A model generated the notes under the pieces. That model was given only the letters and a program-made list of their open reading frames with translations, searched no databases and was not told the origin of the DNA. The position numbers and the translations under genes are program-made. This document shows, piece after piece, positions 1-9,284 of a DNA stretch of 64,000 nucleotides. The DNA lies in assembly GCA_963844855.1 (NCBI GenBank), contig CAWJQP010000017.1, forward strand, positions 20,045 to 84,044. The letters run 5' to 3'. This DNA is from DASQDN01 sp963844855 (GTDB lineage: Bacteria > Acidobacteriota > Terriglobia > Bryobacterales > Bryobacteraceae). Position 1 is the stretch's first letter. Each line of letters begins with the position of its first letter.

Positions 1-1204
1 TCGGAAGCGCGGTGAACATGTCAGCGGATTCGTAGCCTTTAATTGCATCGAGCACTAGCGTGGCGTCCGTCACGGACTTGCAATGAATGCCCGCGCGATC
101 ACCCGAGTTCTTGCCCGTAATGCCGCCATCCATCATCACGCCCTTGGTCGTCAGAAGAGCGACGATGTTGTTCCGGGATGCAGGGCCCTTGCACGACGCG
201 GAGCTTTGCTCGCAAATCGAACAGGTAGCCAGGTTTGCGGCGACCGAAACACCTGAGCCATTGCTTGTTCCTCGCGGCACTCGAGTGGTGTCGTACGGGT
301 TGCAAGCTTGTCCACCCCAAGGACCGTACTGCAGGTTGTTCGGAGGGAAAACTTTCTCCGTCTTGGCGGCTCGCTCGCGACCGCCGGGTCCGCCGATGCT
401 GCTCGCGGTGGCGACAGCATAGATGATGGCGCCCTTTTTCCGTAGCTCTGCGATATCCGGCGAGTCTTCCTTGGGTACATCCATGGCGAAGTTGACATCG
501 TTGCCGCCAGTGCCTCGCATGTCTTTCGCGTCGTACCAGTTTTTCAGCGAGAATACGGCGCAATACATCGGCATCTGTGTCAGATTGGGATTCCGGCCGT
601 ATTGCCGATCAAGCGCGGCAGCCCGTTCTAAAGCGTCGGGCTGTTTTCGAAACTCCTCGCAAACAGCCGGCGCTCCCGATGGGAGTGGTCCATCCGAAGG
701 CTTACGATCGAACTCGCCTTTGCAGGTGATTGAGCGTTCTCCGCGGATGTTCAGGGTTTCGAGCGCGTTCACCTGTCCCGCATTTGGGATGCCCGTCCGC
801 ATACCGACCTGGAGTTTAACGCTGGGATCCGAGATGGATGGTTCCATGTATCCGAACTCTAGCGGCGGTCCGGTGTATTGATCCATATCTGGAAACAGAG
901 TCGACGCCGCAACGGTTTGCGTGGGATAGACGATGGGTGTTCTTGCGCGTACCATCCCCGTAGAAGCAGGAGCCGGCGCGCCATCTTGGGTGATAAGCGC
1001 CGTGCAAGCGCCGTTGTACGCTTTCGCTCTTTCGAGATACGCCTGCACGACACCCTGGCAGGTCGTGCGGCCGGTTTTGATCGCGTTCTGGATGTCCGCA
1101 ATCGAGGCTTCTTCGATTCGGAACTGTCCCGACTGTGTCCAAGCCGGAATAGCAGCAGCCATGAAGGCCGCCAGACTCAACGCGCGTTGTTTGTTATATG
1201 CCAT
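1..1204 (-). CDS. Amidase-signature family amidohydrolase, 3' end outside the window
   Basis: An open frame runs from ATG at 1204 to the left edge (about 401 residues) without a stop. A hydrophobic N-terminus (MAYNKQRALSLAAFMAAAIP) suggests export. The order of catalytic elements fits the Ser-cisSer-Lys family: a Lys in FSLKNWYDAKD, the cis-Ser loop as RGTSNGSG, and a nucleophile region reading EQSSASCKGPASR where relatives usually have TDTGGSIRIP. It is clearly more diverged than the two amidases upstream and has extra Cys residues. It starts 22 nt after the TonB receptor stop, so it is probably the last gene seen of the same operon. The substrate is unknown; amide or short peptide hydrolysis in the periplasm is an inference. 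Confidence 0.8.
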   Translation of the reverse strand, partial: MAYNKQRALSLAAFMAAAIPAWTQSGQFRIEEASIADIQNAIKTGRTTCQGVVQAYLERAKAYNGACTALITQDGAPAPASTGMVRARTPIVYPTQTVAASTLFPDMDQYTGPPLEFGYMEPSISDPSVKLQVGMRTGIPNAGQVNALETLNIRGERSITCKGEFDRKPSDGPLPSGAPAVCEEFRKQPDALERAAALDRQYGRNPNLTQMPMYCAVFSLKNWYDAKDMRGTGGNDVNFAMDVPKEDSPDIAELRKKGAIIYAVATASSIGGPGGRERAAKTEKVFPPNNLQYGPWGGQACNPYDTTRVPRGTSNGSGVSVAANLATCSICEQSSASCKGPASRNNIVALLTTKGVMMDGGITGKNSGDRAGIHCKSVTDATLVLDAIKGYESADMFTALP

Positions 1205-1226
1205 CACGATGCGTGGTGTCCTTTAG

Positions 1227-4200
1227 TTAGTAGTTCAGCTTCAGCCCGAACTGGATTCTGCGTGGATCTGTTGCCGTCGAAGTAATCAATCCCGCGTTGG
1301 CCGGAACACGTCCCTGGCGATCGAAAACCACACTAGCGGGAGTTCCAAAGTTGGCATGATTGAGCGAGTTGAATAACTCTGCGCGGAACTGCGCGCTGAA
1401 TCTCTCATGAACGCGGAAATTCTTGAAGACCGAGAAGTCGAGGTTGGACAGCCCGGGTTTGGTGAGTGTATTGCGGCCTAGGTTGCCAAGATAATACTGG
1501 TCCGGGAAGCCGAAGCATTCCGTTTTGACATAGCCGTTCGGATTCCCTGGATTGGTTAACGTTTCGCAGCCCGGCAGAGCGAGCAGGTTCGGACGCTGGC
1601 CCAACGCAGCGCCCGTTGTATCCGTGCGGCTTCCTGCTCGGTCACTGCCCAGGGCGACGGAAAAGGGATTGCCGGTATTGGCTCGGTAGATGGAGCCGAG
1701 TTGCCAGCCACTGAGGGCTTGCTTCGCTATGCCTTTGTAGCTGCGGGCGAAGGGCATCTCCCAAACCATGCTGACGCTAACGTTGTGTCGCAGATCGAAC
1801 TCGGATAAGCCCCAATTGAGGCTGGGGATCAGCGGCGTGACAGCCGCCGAGGCGCCACTATAGCCGGAGTTTGCCGAGGTTGACCCTGTAGATGACGCGG
1901 TATCGAGACTCTTACTCCATGCGTACGAGCCGACGACCTGCAGTCCGCCAGGCAAGTTTCCTTTCAAGCTGGTCTGAAGCGCGTGATAGGTGGAATCCGA
2001 GTTCCAGGTGTTGGTCGTGTTGATGCTCGCGAAGTTCGGATTCAGTACAGACGCGTTGGGATCGAAATACCAGCCGCGCGGAGTCTCCACCGGTACTACC
2101 GTGTTCATGTTGCGCTCTACTAGCGGCAGATGAAGACCGCGCGAGCCCGTGTATCCGACTTCCGCCACCATTCTTCCGACTTCACGCTGGACGCTAAAAT
2201 TCCACTTCATGCTGTAGGCGCGAGGCGGCCGCACATCAACGTAAGCCGTCCGTAGCGGCCCGGTTTGGATCAGCTGGTAGGCGGCGCCGGGGAAAGATCC
2301 TTGCGGGATGGTAGTGGAAACGCCCTGTACAAAGTACGGAGTGGAGCGGGTAAGTGGCGTGTCATAGAGCCATAGCAATGGAAGGGAATCGAAGATTCCG
2401 AAGCTCGATCGAATCGAAGTCTTCCCGTCTTTGAAAGGATCCCAGACCAGACCGATTCGGGGTGCGAAGTTCTTCCACGTCGGATTGCGATCATGCACCG
2501 GACCGCCGACTCGAACAGTTGGCGACTTCAAGTCCGGCAGCAGCGCGAGCTTACCATTCACCTCAGTCGGTATGGTGAGGAACTCGTACCGCATGCCTAT
2601 ATTAATCGAGAAGTTGGGCTTCAGCCGAAGGTCATCCTGGATGTAACCGGCAAGCAGTGTTTGGCGCAGGCCGCGGCGTACGTCGGAGCCCGGGAAAAGC
2701 GCCGCAAAGCTGGTGGGACGGTTAGTGACAAAGTCCGGAATCGAGCCAAATTGAAAGTCACCGCCGTTCCGATTCGGGCTCGACAGGTTATACTGCATCC
2801 TCTCGAGCGTGAACCCGAATTTGAGCGAGTGGGTTCGCTTGCTCACGTAGAAGTTCTGGTGCACCTGATATGAGTTGAAGAAAAGCTCGTTGACGTTGGT
2901 GGACCCCGGTCCCGAGCCTGGCACGGTGATACCGGTAACGGTGGTCGCTCCGATGTTGTAGCCCGGCAGGAAGCCGAGCGATGGATCTTCCAAGAGAGGG
3001 TTATAGATATCGACGATCTGCTCGCTTACGTTGCCGGTGCGAGCGAAACCTAAACGGCTGACACTGATGACGGTAGGGCCGAAGAGCCTTGTGAGTTCCA
3101 ACATCGCGCCATGACGGCGAGATGTGTTTCCGGTGCTCTTGGTGTGAAAAACATCCGGAGCGCTGCTATCCGCATCGTCGATGAAGTAGCTGCCGTTCAT
3201 GCTGGTGAGCTCGGTGAATTTATGGTCGATCTTGCCCATCAGATAGCGGCCTTGGGATGTTTTGGGAACTTGAGCGATGTACTGGCCGGTATCGCCACTG
3301 CCGAGAAGCGGACCATTCGGCAGCGGTAGAAGAGGAAAGATGCGGGCGATGTTGGGATCCACCGTCACGGTACCGGTGGAGAGCCGGCCTACTCGCGCAT
3401 TGGCGCTTAACGTGTTCGCAATAGATGTCTCTGCCAACAATTCGCGCAGTTCCTCATAGTTGGCGAACCAAAAGGTGCGGTTCTTGACAATCGGCCCGCC
3501 TGCGGCAGCTCCGAATTGATGCCGCCGGAATGACGGCTTGGTGGCGCCATCAAAGAAGTTGCGAGCATCCAGCGCGCTGTTTCGATGGAAATAAAACAGG
3601 GTACCGTGCATGTCATTCGTACCTGAGCGGGTGACGGCGTTAATCACGGCGCCCGTCGCGCGTCCATACTCGGCTGAGTAGTTGTTGGAGACCACCGAAA
3701 ATTCGCGGACGGATTCGACGCCAAGGTTAACGCCGAGCGTATTACCGGGCGTGCTATTGGAGTTGTCATTGAGACTAACCCCGTCCAGGCGGAAGTTGTT
3801 TTCCGACGGACGCGCGCCCGAAACCGACAATTTCATCCCGTTGCCACCTCGGGAACTGCCGCCTGCGCTGCCGATGGTAGATATTCCTGGCTCGAGGGCG
3901 GCGAGTTGTGTCCAATCGCGGCCGTTCAAGGGTAGCTCGCGAATCGTGCTGCCTTCCACCGTTCGGTTGACGGTGGCGCTGACAAGATCCACTTCGGCGG
4001 TTTGCGCCACGACCTCAACCGTCTCCACAACAGCTCCCGGACGCAACTCGAAATCGAGGACGAGTTCGCTGCCGACACTAAGAGAGATGCCGCTGCGGAC
4101 ATGCTTCGAGAATCCTTGCGCCGTTACAGTGATTTCGTATGCGCCTGGCTGCAGGTTGGGCGCCCGATACCCGCCCGTCTCAATCGAGAGCACAGTTCGC

Positions 4201-4382
4201 GTCACACCGGTGTCTACATTTCTGATGTTGACGAGTGTGTTAGGTATTGCGGAGCTGCTCGTGTCAGTAACAACCCCCAGGATTGTACCGCCTGCCGTTT
4301 GCGCCGATGCGCTGTCCGTCAATGCAATGCCGGCAAGCAACAGCAATATCACTGAACACAGAACTACCGTCTCGTATCTCAT
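1227..4382 (-). CDS. Oar-like TonB-dependent receptor with carboxypeptidase-regulatory N-terminus
   Basis: An uninterrupted 1051-residue protein. The ATG at 4382 is followed by a signal peptide ending near ADSASAQ-type residues (here TDSASAQ). Residues about 30-115 form a carboxypeptidase-regulatory-like beta domain (GGTILGVVTDTSSSAIPN). A plug domain follows with the typical LPLNGRDWTQLAALEPG and FRLDGVSLND stretches, then a long outer-membrane beta-barrel ending FGLKLNY. The family imports large substrates across the outer membrane using TonB energy and is greatly expanded in Acidobacteriota. It lies between amidase genes on the same strand (128 nt after one, 22 nt before the next), so its ligand may be an amide-containing compound or peptide; that is inference. 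Confidence 0.9.
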   Translation of the reverse strand: MRYETVVLCSVILLLLAGIALTDSASAQTAGGTILGVVTDTSSSAIPNTLVNIRNVDTGVTRTVLSIETGGYRAPNLQPGAYEITVTAQGFSKHVRSGISLSVGSELVLDFELRPGAVVETVEVVAQTAEVDLVSATVNRTVEGSTIRELPLNGRDWTQLAALEPGISTIGSAGGSSRGGNGMKLSVSGARPSENNFRLDGVSLNDNSNSTPGNTLGVNLGVESVREFSVVSNNYSAEYGRATGAVINAVTRSGTNDMHGTLFYFHRNSALDARNFFDGATKPSFRRHQFGAAAGGPIVKNRTFWFANYEELRELLAETSIANTLSANARVGRLSTGTVTVDPNIARIFPLLPLPNGPLLGSGDTGQYIAQVPKTSQGRYLMGKIDHKFTELTSMNGSYFIDDADSSAPDVFHTKSTGNTSRRHGAMLELTRLFGPTVISVSRLGFARTGNVSEQIVDIYNPLLEDPSLGFLPGYNIGATTVTGITVPGSGPGSTNVNELFFNSYQVHQNFYVSKRTHSLKFGFTLERMQYNLSSPNRNGGDFQFGSIPDFVTNRPTSFAALFPGSDVRRGLRQTLLAGYIQDDLRLKPNFSINIGMRYEFLTIPTEVNGKLALLPDLKSPTVRVGGPVHDRNPTWKNFAPRIGLVWDPFKDGKTSIRSSFGIFDSLPLLWLYDTPLTRSTPYFVQGVSTTIPQGSFPGAAYQLIQTGPLRTAYVDVRPPRAYSMKWNFSVQREVGRMVAEVGYTGSRGLHLPLVERNMNTVVPVETPRGWYFDPNASVLNPNFASINTTNTWNSDSTYHALQTSLKGNLPGGLQVVGSYAWSKSLDTASSTGSTSANSGYSGASAAVTPLIPSLNWGLSEFDLRHNVSVSMVWEMPFARSYKGIAKQALSGWQLGSIYRANTGNPFSVALGSDRAGSRTDTTGAALGQRPNLLALPGCETLTNPGNPNGYVKTECFGFPDQYYLGNLGRNTLTKPGLSNLDFSVFKNFRVHERFSAQFRAELFNSLNHANFGTPASVVFDRQGRVPANAGLITSTATDPRRIQFGLKLNY

Positions 4383-4510
4383 AGAATTAACACTTCTCCT
4401 GCAACGCCGGTTAGGCGGTATTGTTCTCGCCAGCCCTAATGGGTCATGGCCGAATCAGCGAATCGGGCGCTACGGGGCGTGAACTAGCTTGTGGAAGTTG
4501 ACTTGGAATG

Positions 4511-6079
4511 TTAGCGGGCAGCGGCTCGCTTGACAGGTAAAGGCGGCACACTTTTGGGCGGAACACGATGATGTGTCGCCTGCTCGTAGGCGTAGGCGAA
4601 CTTGATCAGTGTCGGTTCGCTATAAGGTCTACCGAAGAACGTGATCCCCGCGGGCAGGCCCTCCGTAGTAAAGCCTGCCGGCACCGCGATAGAGGCCGCA
4701 TAGATCAGGAAGGTATTCAGGTGCGGGGCCCCCTTGTGATTGATATAGGGAGGATTGATGCCGTCCTTGATGAGCGTCGGCGTATGTTCCACCGATTTAT
4801 GAACAATGGCATCGAGTTTATAGTCGGCCATTACCTTCATGACATTCAGCATCAGTTCCTCGCGCGCTTGTGCCTCCGTCAAACCAGTCTTAGGGCGTTC
4901 GTGCGCGTCTGTTGCCGAGCCTCGGCGGCGGACCTTGCCGTAATCGGGATGATTTCGCACATCCTGCATGTTCCTCATGGGTGAACTGGGATTGCGGCCG
5001 AAATATACGGCCGCTGGGTCTCCTGCGCTACCGTCTCCACCCGTGCCACGCATGGCGAGAAGTTCATTCAGCCGCGGAATCGTGACAGAATCGACCACTT
5101 CCGCGCCCGCCGCTTTCAGGTCTGAAACGGCCTTGTCGAAGATGACCGTTATTTTCTTGAAGTCCTCCGAATTGGGTTCGCTGGAGCTTCCGAATGTCTC
5201 CCGAAGAATCCCGATCCGCGCGCCTTTCAAGCCGTTACGATCAAGAAACTTGGTGTACGTTGACGGGACATGTCCCACGCCAAGAGCTGTCACCGGATCG
5301 TCAGGATCATAGCCGACCATAACATCGAGAAGATTGGCGAGATCAGTTACAGTTCGCGTCATCGGTCCTAGCGAACCATTCTTTGAAGGCCAGCCGGCCC
5401 AGACACCAGATCGGCTTACCAAACCGGCTGTCGGCCGCATACCGACGATGCTATTCCAGGTGGACGGCCTGCGGATGGAAGCGAAACCTTCCTGGCCCAC
5501 GCCAATAGTGGCGAAATTTGCGCTGACGGCTGCTCCCGAACCACCGGACGATCCGCCGACCGTGCGTTCGAGATCGTAAGGATTTCGGGTTTCGCCGAAT
5601 AGCGAGCCGAATGTATCACCACCACCCATCTCCCCTAACGTCACTTTCGCCAGCATGATGGCGCCGGCCTTTTTGAGTTTCTCGACGACGAAGGAGTCAC
5701 GCACTGGCACGTTGTTCTTCATCACCACGGAGCCAAGTGTCGTGGGTATGCCGGCCACATCCATCTGATCCTTGAGAATAATTGGGATGCCATGCAGTGG
5801 CCCCACCGGCCCTGAGGCCTTATAGGCGGCATCCAACTTGTCCGCTTCCTCTAACGCTTTAGGATTGACGGTAATGACGCAGTTGATCTTTGGGCCATTC
5901 TTGTCATAAGCCTCAACGCGATCGAGGTACATCTGCGTCAACTGCCGGGCTGTCAGTTTTCCGGATTTGTAAGCCTTATGCACGTCAGCAACAGTGGTCT
6001 CCACCAGTTGGAACGACTGGGCCGACGCGTGACACACAACGAGCACACATAGGGCGAAAGTGCTGAAACACAATCTCAT
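4511..6079 (-). CDS. Exported amidase (amidase signature family)
   Basis: A 522-residue amidase. I place the start at ATG 6079, not further upstream, because a GGAG ribosome-binding site precedes it and a signal peptide (MRLCFSTFALCVLVVCHASA) begins there. The catalytic triad is visible: Lys in GIPIILKDQMDVAG, cis-Ser in the Gly-Ser-rich loop GGSSGGSGAAVSANF, and nucleophile Ser in GQEGFASIRRP. The C-terminal PAGFTTEGLPAGITFFGRPY block is typical of the family. It is a tandem paralogue of the gene just upstream (13-nt spacing) and keeps nearly identical motifs, so the pair arose by duplication. It probably hydrolyses amides to acid and ammonia in the periplasm; the substrate is not identifiable. 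Confidence 0.9.
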   Translation of the reverse strand: MRLCFSTFALCVLVVCHASAQSFQLVETTVADVHKAYKSGKLTARQLTQMYLDRVEAYDKNGPKINCVITVNPKALEEADKLDAAYKASGPVGPLHGIPIILKDQMDVAGIPTTLGSVVMKNNVPVRDSFVVEKLKKAGAIMLAKVTLGEMGGGDTFGSLFGETRNPYDLERTVGGSSGGSGAAVSANFATIGVGQEGFASIRRPSTWNSIVGMRPTAGLVSRSGVWAGWPSKNGSLGPMTRTVTDLANLLDVMVGYDPDDPVTALGVGHVPSTYTKFLDRNGLKGARIGILRETFGSSSEPNSEDFKKITVIFDKAVSDLKAAGAEVVDSVTIPRLNELLAMRGTGGDGSAGDPAAVYFGRNPSSPMRNMQDVRNHPDYGKVRRRGSATDAHERPKTGLTEAQAREELMLNVMKVMADYKLDAIVHKSVEHTPTLIKDGINPPYINHKGAPHLNTFLIYAASIAVPAGFTTEGLPAGITFFGRPYSEPTLIKFAYAYEQATHHRVPPKSVPPLPVKRAAAR

Positions 6080-6092
6080 CTGGGCGTCTCCT

Positions 6093-7691
6093 TTACCTGG
6101 CTGCTGAAGCGGTCCGGACAGCAAGAGGCGGCACGCTCTTCGGCGGAATACGATGTTTAGTCGCCTGCTCGTAGGCATAGGCGAACTTGATCATGGTGGG
6201 TTCGCTGTAAGGCCTGCCGAAGAAGGTGATGCCCACAGGCAGCCCTTCTGCGGTGAATCCGGCCGGCACTGCAATTGAAGCGGCGTAAATCAGAAACGTG
6301 TTGATATGCGGGGAGCCCTTCATGTTTACGTAAGGCGGATTGATCCCGTCTTTGATGAGCGTTGGCGGATGCTCGTTCGACTTGTGCACGATGGCGTCGA
6401 GCTTATAGTCTGCCATCACTTTCATCACGTTGATCATCAGCTCTTCGCGCGCCTGCTCGGCCGTCATTCCGGCCGGCGGCGAGAACTTGGTTCTAGGCTC
6501 CAGACTGTTGCGACGTCGAACTTGCGAGTAGCTCGGGTCTTTGCGCATCTCCTCGGCGGACTTGAATTTCGAATTCGGATTGCGGCTGAAATAGAGCGCA
6601 GCGCCATCGCCGCCACCTCCTTCACCTCCCATCCATCTGGCGGCAAGCAGCTCGTTCAGCCTGGGAATCGCGATGGAATCCACGACTTCGGCGCCTGCCG
6701 CTTTCAGTTCGCTGACAGACTTGTCGAATATCGCCGTCACTTTCTTGAAATCTTCCGAGTCGGGATCGCTCGCGTTACCCATCGGTTCGCGGAGGATGCC
6801 GATACGGGCGCCTTTCAATCCGTTTTTATCAAGTGATTTCGTGTAAGTATCAGGAACGTGGCCTACACCCATGGCGGTCACCGGGTCTTCCGGATCGTAG
6901 CCGACGATGACGTCGAGCAGCTTAGCCATGTCTGCGACGGTGCGGGCCATGGGTCCGAGGGAGCCGACTCTGGAAGGCCAGCCGCCCCACACTCCGGAGC
7001 GGCTCACCAGACCTGCAGTAGGCCGCATTCCGACGATGCTGTTCCATGTTGCGGGCCTACGGATGGATGCAAAGCCTTCCTGTCCGATGCCAAGCGTGGC
7101 GAAGTTCGACGATACACCTGCCCCAGTGCCACCTGATGATCCACCGACTGTACGCAGCAAGTCGTAAGGGTTGCGAGTTTCACCGTAAAGGGAGCCATAA
7201 GAATCACCGGCTCCTAGTTCCCCTAGAGTGACTTTGGCAAGAATTATCGCTCCAGCTTTTCGCAATTTTCCGACAACATAGGAATCCTTTGTGGGAACGT
7301 AGTCCTTCATAACTACCGACCCAAGCGTGGTTGGAATTCCGGTAACATCCATCTGATCCTTCAGCAAAATAGGAATTCCGTGGAGTGGTCCAACCGGACC
7401 GCCACTCTTGTAGGCCGCGTCGAGATTTGCAGCGTCGCTCAATGCCTGAGGATTGATCGTGATGACACAATTGATCTTGGGGCCTTCTTTGTCATAGGCC
7501 TGAATGCGGTCCAGGTACATCTGGGTCAGTTGGAGAGCCGTCAGATTTCCGGACTTAAACGCAGTGTGTATATCACCGACGGTCGTTTCCACCACGTTGA
7601 ATCCTGCTACCTCCGCATTCAACGTCCGGTTGAGGTTCACTACTGAAACGGCGGAAATTAAAGCAAATGTGGCTAAGAAATGTTTTGCCAA
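6093..7691 (-). CDS. Exported amidase (amidase signature family), first gene of the operon
   Basis: A 532-residue paralogue of the adjacent amidase. The frame is open upstream to 7775, but a TTG at 7691 is preceded by AAAGGGGA at good spacing and opens a hydrophobic signal-like segment (AKHFLATFALISAVSVVNL), so I prefer it. Catalytic Lys (GIPILLKDQMDVTG), cis-Ser loop (GGSSGGTGAGVSSNF) and nucleophile Ser (GQEGFASIRRPATWN) are all present. No ATG fits, so the start is the least certain part. It leads the minus-strand run amidase-amidase-TonB receptor-amidase. Confidence 0.88.
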   Translation of the reverse strand: MAKHFLATFALISAVSVVNLNRTLNAEVAGFNVVETTVGDIHTAFKSGNLTALQLTQMYLDRIQAYDKEGPKINCVITINPQALSDAANLDAAYKSGGPVGPLHGIPILLKDQMDVTGIPTTLGSVVMKDYVPTKDSYVVGKLRKAGAIILAKVTLGELGAGDSYGSLYGETRNPYDLLRTVGGSSGGTGAGVSSNFATLGIGQEGFASIRRPATWNSIVGMRPTAGLVSRSGVWGGWPSRVGSLGPMARTVADMAKLLDVIVGYDPEDPVTAMGVGHVPDTYTKSLDKNGLKGARIGILREPMGNASDPDSEDFKKVTAIFDKSVSELKAAGAEVVDSIAIPRLNELLAARWMGGEGGGGDGAALYFSRNPNSKFKSAEEMRKDPSYSQVRRRNSLEPRTKFSPPAGMTAEQAREELMINVMKVMADYKLDAIVHKSNEHPPTLIKDGINPPYVNMKGSPHINTFLIYAASIAVPAGFTAEGLPVGITFFGRPYSEPTMIKFAYAYEQATKHRIPPKSVPPLAVRTASAAR

Positions 7692-8134
7692 GGCGCGAGT
7701 TCCCCTTTTTGTCGGATGTACAAGGCACAACCGGTACAAAATTGAACAGTTTTGCCTGGGCGGTCTCCACGCCAAGACAATTTAGGGCAAACGGCTTTGT
7801 GAGGCCGAGTACGAGCGTTATTTGAGATGATTATGTAGGCGACGTTCGCCAGGACTCTTCTTAGAGGTAGGCGTTCACGGTGGTGCTAACAAGCGCCGTG
7901 AACTAACATGACAAGCTTGCTCCAAAGAATATCGTAGTAATTTGTGACTGTCAACGCCAAATTCGTTTCGTTTCTTCCAAAATACACACAAAGCTGTTGA
8001 GGATCGGCGTCCAATGGTATGGATTCCGGGCGCAGAGTCATCTGGTTGGCGTTCAGGGCATTGTCAACTTGAGCCACGGTCACTTCGCTCCAGACCGCGA
8101 ATGATCGCAGAAGCCGGTGATTGCTGGATCTCAT
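7692..8134. other. Intergenic stretch with no recognised gene
   Basis: This holds the upstream region of the amidase operon and then sequence of no clear coding character. A minus-strand frame of 82 codons at 7886-8134 has no recognisable motif and directly abuts the IS6 remnant, so I do not call it. No convincing promoter box was found for the amidase operon. Confidence 0.5.
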
Positions 8135-8571
8135 TTAGTGTCTGCCCACTCGAAATAGATTCTGCACGGCATCATGGAGCGAGAGAAACCGTTGCGCGTG
8201 CCTGGCGGATTTGAATCGGCGGATTTGCCGTTCTCTTGGGCGGGTAGAGCGATGTGAGCCTTCAGCTCGATTGTTGGTGTACACCACAATGTGAGTCACA
8301 TTGGGGAAGATGTTTCGCGTGGCAGCTGAGTAGCTTGTCAGTTTGTCGGTGATGATCCGTCGTGCCAGTGGTCGCCCAGCCTTCCCTCCATTTCCGAGCA
8401 TCGGAACCGAATTTCTCACACCACTGCCGGATCGTCTCATAGGACACGATGACTCGGCGCTCGTCCAGAAAATCCTCGACATCCCGGAAGCTCAGGCAGA
8501 AGCGATGATAAGCCTAGGCCGCATCGCGGATGATCCCGGGAGGGAAACGATAGCCGGCGATTGCTCTTCAT
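8135..8571 (-). pseudogene. IS6-family transposase remnant
   Basis: Read on the minus strand, pieces of an IS6-type transposase appear in order. First comes an N-terminal block (RFPPGIIRDAA, then AYHRFCLSFRDVEDFLDERR, then VSYETIRQWCEKFGSDARKW), with an in-frame TAG between the first two pieces. Then follows directly the C-terminal block (VTHIVVYTNNRAEGSHRSTR; RERQIRRFKSARHAQRF; LSLHDAVQNLFRVGRH). The central DDE catalytic part, normally about 100 residues between the helix-turn-helix and the NNRAE block, is missing, and the frame changes near 8340. It is therefore dead. It marks the left border of the urea island. Confidence 0.8.
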
Positions 8572-8672
8572 GGCGCCAGTGTTTCAGTTCGTGCTGAAGT
8601 TGAAGTTGACAAAGCCGATCTTTGCTTTGCAAACTTCACGGCTTTCATCACATCCCGCCGTACAATGGCCTG

Positions 8673-9284
8673 ATGCTCCTCTACTTGCTGCAACTCGCCG
8701 ACTCGGCGTTGCCGGTCGGAGCGATGGCACATTCCTTCGGCCTTGAGACGCTGGTGGAAGAGGGCATTATCAGCCCGACCAATCTCGAATCATTTCTTTG
8801 TGACTATCTTCAGGAAGCTGGTGTGCTCGAGGTGACGTTTCTCCGTAGGGCGTGGCGAGGAGAAAATCTTAAAGCGCTTAGTATTGAGTTCAGCGCGCGC
8901 CGACTAACACGCGAATCTCGTGAAGCGTCGTTGAAAATTGGCCGGAGGTTTGCGGAGCTGTTGAATGCCTTGACAGACTCCGATTTGCCGCCGGGTTTGC
9001 ACTACCCTATCGCTTTTGGCGCAGCGGCTGCGGCTATCAATATCGCAGAGGAATCCGCGGCATTGGCCTATCTGCAACAATCCTTAGCCGGCCTCATCTC
9101 GGCGTGCCAGCGGTTAATGCCCTTAGGACAATTAGCGGCGAGTCGCATTCTCTGGAATCTGAAACCGGCGATAACCGAAGCAGTATTCAATTCACAACAA
9201 CTGGAGGCCTCGTGCTTCACTCCCCTTCCGGAACTTGGCTCGATGCGGCACACATTCCTCGAGACACGCCTGTTCATCAGTTGA
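8673..9284 (+). CDS. ureF: Urease accessory protein UreF
   Basis: A 203-residue, unbroken UreF. The internal ATG at 8673 is chosen because the family begins LLYLLQLADSALPVGAMAHSFGLE, exactly what follows. This all-alpha protein binds UreD (UreH) and UreG on apo-urease and gates nickel and CO2 delivery. The hallmark N-terminal LQLADSALPVGAMAHS and the central AFGAAAAAINI segment are visible. The stop overlaps the ureD start by 4 nt (TTGA), so the two are translationally coupled. It is the only gene of the urea island with no frame damage. The order ureF-ureD-ureA-ureB-ureC-ureG differs from the common ureDABCEFG. Confidence 0.9.
   Translation: MLLYLLQLADSALPVGAMAHSFGLETLVEEGIISPTNLESFLCDYLQEAGVLEVTFLRRAWRGENLKALSIEFSARRLTRESREASLKIGRRFAELLNALTDSDLPPGLHYPIAFGAAAAAINIAEESAALAYLQQSLAGLISACQRLMPLGQLAASRILWNLKPAITEAVFNSQQLEASCFTPLPELGSMRHTFLETRLFIS

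Noticed and set aside
99..563. Long overlapping frames antisense or out of phase with the left-edge amidase
   Set aside because: They are shadows of the amidase frame, which carries all conserved motifs.
8058..8070. ATTGTCAACTTG resembling the GntR-type operator
   Set aside because: Only a partial palindrome and not at a promoter of any gene of the regulon; likely chance.
7886..8134. 82-codon minus-strand frame before the IS6 remnant
   Set aside because: No recognisable motif or clear Shine-Dalgarno, and it sits in insertion-sequence debris.
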